DNA from: CAZBMD01 sp964493325
Lineage (GTDB): Bacteria; Babelota; Babeliae; Babelales; RVW-14
NCBI GenBank assembly: GCA_964493325.1
Contig: CAZBMD010000003.1
Location: forward strand, 62,001 to 126,000
DNA length: 64,000 bases
Direction: 5' to 3'
Of this stretch, positions 61,011 to 64,000 are shown piece after piece. Position 1 is the first letter of the stretch; each line of letters starts with the position of its first letter. Both the position numbers and the translations under genes were made by a program. The notes beneath the pieces were generated by a model, which was not told where the DNA came from, did no database searches, and saw only the letters and a program-made list of their open reading frames with translations.

Positions 61011-61466
61011 TTAAAGGTCATGGTTGTATAATCTCTTGTAGTGGCTGGGTACACTGATGAAATATCTGTTGATCCATTCTTTGAGCATGTTTGTGGTATA
61101 ATTATCAAAGATAATTAGCGCGAAAACTTCCTCTAAAGCATCAGCCGCTCCAAGTATTTTCCCAAACTCACGACCCTTATCAAATCCAATTTTTTGGCCG
61201 AATATGAAGCCTGCGGTTACACATGTCGCCATACCGCAAGCAGTGAGAGCTAATCCTTGTTTATGATTTTTAATCCATCGTACAGCATTGTTGAGGCTTT
61301 TTTTAAAAAATGTGCTTGCATTTTGCTGGTCTGATGTAAGGCCCTCAGAACTTTTTACTTGAACTTGTTGTTGAGCCTCAGTGTCTGCTTGCAGATTTGC
61401 AGCGCCTGTAAATCCAGTGAGCGCCAGAGCAAGAAAGAGTATTTGTTTTATATTTTGCTTTGTCAT
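61011..61466 (-). CDS. Small exported protein of unknown function
   Basis: 151 residues; GGAGG lies 8 nt before the ATG at 61466. Signal peptide (Q-I-L-F-L-A-L-A-L-T-G-F-T-G-A-A). A polar Gln/Ser region, then a glycine-rich hydrophobic segment (~75-100: A-L-T-A-C-G-M-A-T, G-F-I-F-G), then a helical C-terminus. Similar in plan to the exported protein at 41749 (signal, hydrophobic stretch with Cys, helical end). Family unknown. Confidence 0.65.
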   Translation of the reverse strand: MTKQNIKQILFLALALTGFTGAANLQADTEAQQQVQVKSSEGLTSDQQNASTFFKKSLNNAVRWIKNHKQGLALTACGMATCVTAGFIFGQKIGFDKGREFGKILGAADALEEVFALIIFDNYTTNMLKEWINRYFISVPSHYKRLYNHDL

Positions 61467-61545
61467 AATAAAATCCTCCGTAATGACAATTAATCTGAAA
61501 ACTACTCAACCTACTATCCATGGTACAGGTTTATAAAATAATTTC

Positions 61546-61601
61546 AAATTGGGTATAAATAGGAGGTTTTAGATTAAAAACTGCCTATTTATACCCAATT
61601 T
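61546..61601. repeat. 18-bp perfect inverted repeat
   Basis: Arms 61546-61563 and 61584-61601 (AAATTGGGTATAAATAGG and its complement) with a 20-nt centre that nearly continues the stem. One of two long palindromes in the 313-bp gap 61467-61779; between them AGGGG/CCCCT at 61623-61646 can form a minor hairpin. Confidence 0.85.
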
Positions 61602-61671
61602 TCTAAAAATACTGGTATTCCTAGGGGTGCTGGCAGGAGGGCCCCTGTGGTTTTTATTGATTTTATCGGGT

Positions 61672-61732
61672 AGATTCATTAATTCTTACAGATATGCAAT
61701 CCAATTGCATATCTGTAAGAATTAATGAATCT
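61672..61732. repeat. 29-bp perfect inverted repeat
   Basis: Bases 61672-61700 are the exact complement of 61704-61732 with only CCA between them; the arms begin AGATTCATTAATTCTTACAG. No T-run follows. It lies 48 nt before the DUF4143 ATPase start, much longer than the terminators in this window. Confidence 0.9.
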
Positions 61733-61779
61733 CATGATTAGACGCCTGTTTTAAAGCTTTTTATTCTCTTAGAGGTTCC

Positions 61780-62961
61780 ATGAATATTCCTCGATTACTA
61801 GGACCTGCGCTTTTGCAAGACGCTCTTGGATTTAAGGTCATAGCTCTTCTTGGCCCGCGACAATCGGGCAAAACAACCCTTGCTCGAACAACCTTCACTC
61901 ATTACAACTACGCATCGCTCGAAGATCCAGATACTCGCTTGCGTGCACAAACCGATCCTCGTAATTTTTTACAGGAGCTCTGCAAGGGGCAGGGTGTTAT
62001 CCTTGATGAGTTTCAAAAAGTTCCGGAACTGCTTTCTTATATTCAGGGGATTGTTGATGAGGAGTATCGTCCTGGATTTTTTATTTTAACCAGTTCTCAA
62101 AATTTTTTAATGAATCAGGCAATTACACAAACGCTTGCAGGCCGCATCTCTATTCACACGTTGTTACCTTTGTCGCTTGACGAGCTTGTAGCAAGTAATC
62201 ATCTGGGTGGTTTGTATGGAACCATGTACCAAGGCTTTTATCCTTCTTTGTATGTTCAGCAGGTAGTGCCTGAGCGATGGTTTTCGTCATACATTCAAAC
62301 GTACCTTGAGCGCGATGTGCGAGATCTTAAGCTTGTTACTGATCTGAGTCTTTTTCAGTTATTCGTACAGCTGTGCGCAGGTCGCATTGGTCAGGTTCTT
62401 AACCTTACATCGCTTGCAAATGATTGTGGCATATCAGTTAACACGGCAAAATCATGGATTTCTCTACTTGAAGCAAGTTATATCCTGTTTGTACTCAGAC
62501 CACATCATAAAAATTTTAGCAAGCGGCTTATCAAATCTCCAAAATTATATTTTTACGATACCGGTCTTGCCTGCTCATTGCTCAAAATTACCCCCGAACA
62601 GCTTACATCGCACTACTTGCGCGGTGGTTTGTTTGAAAATATGGTTCTTGCTGATCTGCACAAAGCATTTTATAACAGGGGCATGCGTCCAAATATTTAT
62701 TTCTGGAGAGATCATACTGGACATGAGGTTGATTGTATTATTGAACATGGGACCACGCTGATTCCCATAGAAATCAAATCTGGCATGACAATTGGGACAG
62801 ACTTTTTTAAAGGTCTTACATTTTGGAATGAACTTGCGCAGGCTGACCCATCAAAGGGGTTTGTTGTGTACGCCGGGTCAGATCGCCAACTATGGAAAAA
62901 TGGCACGGTTATGCCGTGGCAGATGGTTGATGAAATGGTAAAGAGCGTTTTATCTGAATAA
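61780..62961 (+). CDS. AAA ATPase with DUF4143 domain
   Basis: 393 residues. Walker A G-P-R-Q-S-G-K-T at 25-32, Walker B V-I-L-D-E-F-Q-K with Asp76/Glu77, sensor T-S-S-Q-N, and the arginine-rich L-A-G-R-I helix, all of the AAA_14 group. The C-terminal DUF4143 domain has F-Y-D-T-G-L-A-C-S-L-L and E-V-D-C-I-I-E ... P-I-E-I-K, a PD-(D/E)xK nuclease-like pattern. Widespread in mobile or accessory regions of many bacteria; function not established. The AGAGG before the ATG is short. Preceded by long palindromes. Confidence 0.9.
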   Translation: MNIPRLLGPALLQDALGFKVIALLGPRQSGKTTLARTTFTHYNYASLEDPDTRLRAQTDPRNFLQELCKGQGVILDEFQKVPELLSYIQGIVDEEYRPGFFILTSSQNFLMNQAITQTLAGRISIHTLLPLSLDELVASNHLGGLYGTMYQGFYPSLYVQQVVPERWFSSYIQTYLERDVRDLKLVTDLSLFQLFVQLCAGRIGQVLNLTSLANDCGISVNTAKSWISLLEASYILFVLRPHHKNFSKRLIKSPKLYFYDTGLACSLLKITPEQLTSHYLRGGLFENMVLADLHKAFYNRGMRPNIYFWRDHTGHEVDCIIEHGTTLIPIEIKSGMTIGTDFFKGLTFWNELAQADPSKGFVVYAGSDRQLWKNGTVMPWQMVDEMVKSVLSE

Positions 62962-62972
62962 TTTTGATACTT

Positions 62973-63014
62973 AAAAAAATACCGGCCCAATATCTATTGA
63001 GCCGGTATTTTTTT
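62973..63014. terminator. Bidirectional terminator between DUF4143 ATPase and typA
   Basis: A7-TACCGGC (62973-62986) pairs with GCCGGTA-T7 (63001-63014), and the inside adds CCAAT/ATTGA with one C-A (G-U on the minus strand). Confidence 0.88.
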
Positions 63015-63036
63015 AATAATTACAAGAATTTATTTT

Positions 63037-64000
63037 CTAGTCATCATCACGGGAAGAGGTGCGTTTGCGGTTGCTTGGCTTGAGGTGATATTTACGCAAA
63101 CGAATCGATTTTGGTGTAACTTCAATCAATTCATCATTGTTAATCCAGTCAAGAGAAGTTTCTAGAAGCATGACGCGTGGAGGAGCAAGTCTGACAGCAT
63201 CATCAGTTCCTGATGCGCGCATATTGGTCAGCTTTTTCTTTTTTGTTGGGTTAACATCCAGGTCATTATCTCTGCTATGTTCGCCAACAATCATGCCTTC
63301 ATACACTTCGTCACCAGGTGCAACAAAAAGAATACCGCGAGGTTGCAAGCCATCAAGAGCGTAGCCAGTAACAGTGCCTTGTTCCATAGAAATCATAGCG
63401 CCGCGAGTTCTTGATGGGATATCCCCCATGTATGGCTCATAACCGATGAATCGGTGATTCATCATGCCGGTGCCACGGGTATCAGTCAAGAATTGGCTTC
63501 TAAAACCAATCAGCCCACGTGCTGGAATTTTAAAGTCTAAGCGAACTTTCTGGGTTCCATGATGTTCCATGTTTTGCAAAAGAGCGCGTCGTTTGCCAAG
63601 GTTTTCCATAATAACACCTTGGTGATCTTCGCCAACGTCAATAGTCAAAAGTTCCATCGGCTCACATTTTTGACCATCAATGGTTTTCATAATAACTTCA
63701 GGAGCTGAAAGCTGTAATTCAAAGCCTTCGCGTCTCATTGTTTCTACTAAGATACCAAGATGAAGTTGTCCTCGTCCAGACACTTTAAAGGTGTCTGCAG
63801 AGCTGGTGTCTTCAACTCGAAGAGCAAGGTTTGTTTTAAGTTCTTTGATCAAGCGATCGCGAATTTGTCGAGATGTAAGAAGTTTACCTTCTTTACCAGC
63901 AAATGGAGAATCGTTAACCGAAAATAGCATCGAAAGTGTTGGTTCATCAATTGCTACGTATGGTACTGGTTCAGGTCTGCCAACATCGCAAATGGTTGTA
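63037..64000 (-). CDS. typA: TypA/BipA ribosome-associated GTPase, C-terminal part
   Basis: The frame is open to the window edge at 64000, so only the C-terminal ~321 residues are here; the GTP-binding domain is outside. D-E-P-T-L-S-M-L-F-S-V-N-D-S-P-F-A-G-K-E-G is the TypA domain II/III link; later L-H-L-G-I-L-V-E-T-M-R-R-E-G-F-E, R-G-L-I-G-F-R-S-Q-F and P-T-K-K-K-K-L-T-N-M-R are TypA-specific. Translational GTPase for stress growth and ribosome assembly. Its terminator is at 62973-63014. Confidence 0.95.
   Translation of the reverse strand, partial: TTICDVGRPEPVPYVAIDEPTLSMLFSVNDSPFAGKEGKLLTSRQIRDRLIKELKTNLALRVEDTSSADTFKVSGRGQLHLGILVETMRREGFELQLSAPEVIMKTIDGQKCEPMELLTIDVGEDHQGVIMENLGKRRALLQNMEHHGTQKVRLDFKIPARGLIGFRSQFLTDTRGTGMMNHRFIGYEPYMGDIPSRTRGAMISMEQGTVTGYALDGLQPRGILFVAPGDEVYEGMIVGEHSRDNDLDVNPTKKKKLTNMRASGTDDAVRLAPPRVMLLETSLDWINNDELIEVTPKSIRLRKYHLKPSNRKRTSSRDDD

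Noticed and set aside
1..64000. CRISPR arrays, insertion sequences, prophage
   Set aside because: No spaced direct repeats, transposase or phage structural genes were seen; the S24 regulator alone is not enough.

Overview
The window looks like chromosome of an obligately host-associated Gram-negative bacterium, most probably a member of Candidatus Dependentiae (TM6, class Babeliae). The call rests on a combination of features: two tandem Tlc-type nucleotide (ATP/ADP) transport proteins, ankyrin-repeat proteins with signal peptides, many exported proteins of unknown function, a type II secretion pseudopilin operon and a large LPS/polysaccharide locus. Chlamydiae or Rickettsiales are the main alternatives. 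TGA, TAA and TAG all act as stops. There is no CRISPR array, rRNA or recognisable transposase.

Layout. 1-6.9 kb: the 3' part of a GT-C-like membrane protein, an ankyrin protein, a membrane-anchored protein with a pseudopilin-like patch, an M50-like protease and a UvrD/PcrA helicase. 7.0-9.9 kb: four tandem paralogues of exported membrane proteins sharing an HxxC-x7/8-CxxC motif. 10.0-12.8 kb: two nucleotide transporters on the minus strand. 13.1-19.7 kb: a tightly packed sugar-nucleotide operon (CDP-glucose synthesis and 4,6-dehydration, polyprenyl-phosphate glycosyltransferase, an epimerase/reductase, a split transketolase, UDP-glucuronate decarboxylase). 20.4-28.7 kb: a second polysaccharide operon (GT-C-like protein, GT4 enzymes, flippase, CgeB-like transferase, methyltransferase). 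28.7-33.6 kb: an accessory stretch with exported unknowns and a duplicated 262-bp glycosyltransferase tail. 33.8-37.2 kb: UDP-glucose dehydrogenase, a GT4 and a methyltransferase.

37.7-50.6 kb is mostly core: GrpE, phosphatidylserine synthase, an HtrA/Deg protease, TlyA, two exported unknowns, an operon glmM - DUF502 - LptF/G, a LysE-type exporter, an XRE/S24 regulator and RNase HII. 50.9-57.4 kb is a minus-strand operon gspF-G-H-I-J-K followed by an MCE (MlaD-like) protein. 57.6-64 kb holds an exported unknown, miaB running directly into tRNA-Cys and tRNA-Leu, HU, a small exported protein, a palindrome-rich gap, an AAA/DUF4143 ATPase and the C-terminal part of TypA/BipA.

How it fits together: Ugd plus UDP-glucuronate decarboxylase make UDP-xylose; RfbF plus RfbG make CDP-4-keto-6-deoxyglucose, which the split transketolase may branch with a two-carbon unit. 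Several GTs, two methyltransferases and a Wzx-like flippase would assemble and export the glycan, while LptF/G and the MCE protein serve the outer membrane. The most notable observations are the miaB/tRNA overlap (both tRNAs are predicted MiaB substrates), the four-paralogue cysteine-motif cluster with a duplicated terminator, the split transketolase in a CDP-sugar operon, the duplication bracketing a putative protease, and the long palindromes before the DUF4143 ATPase.
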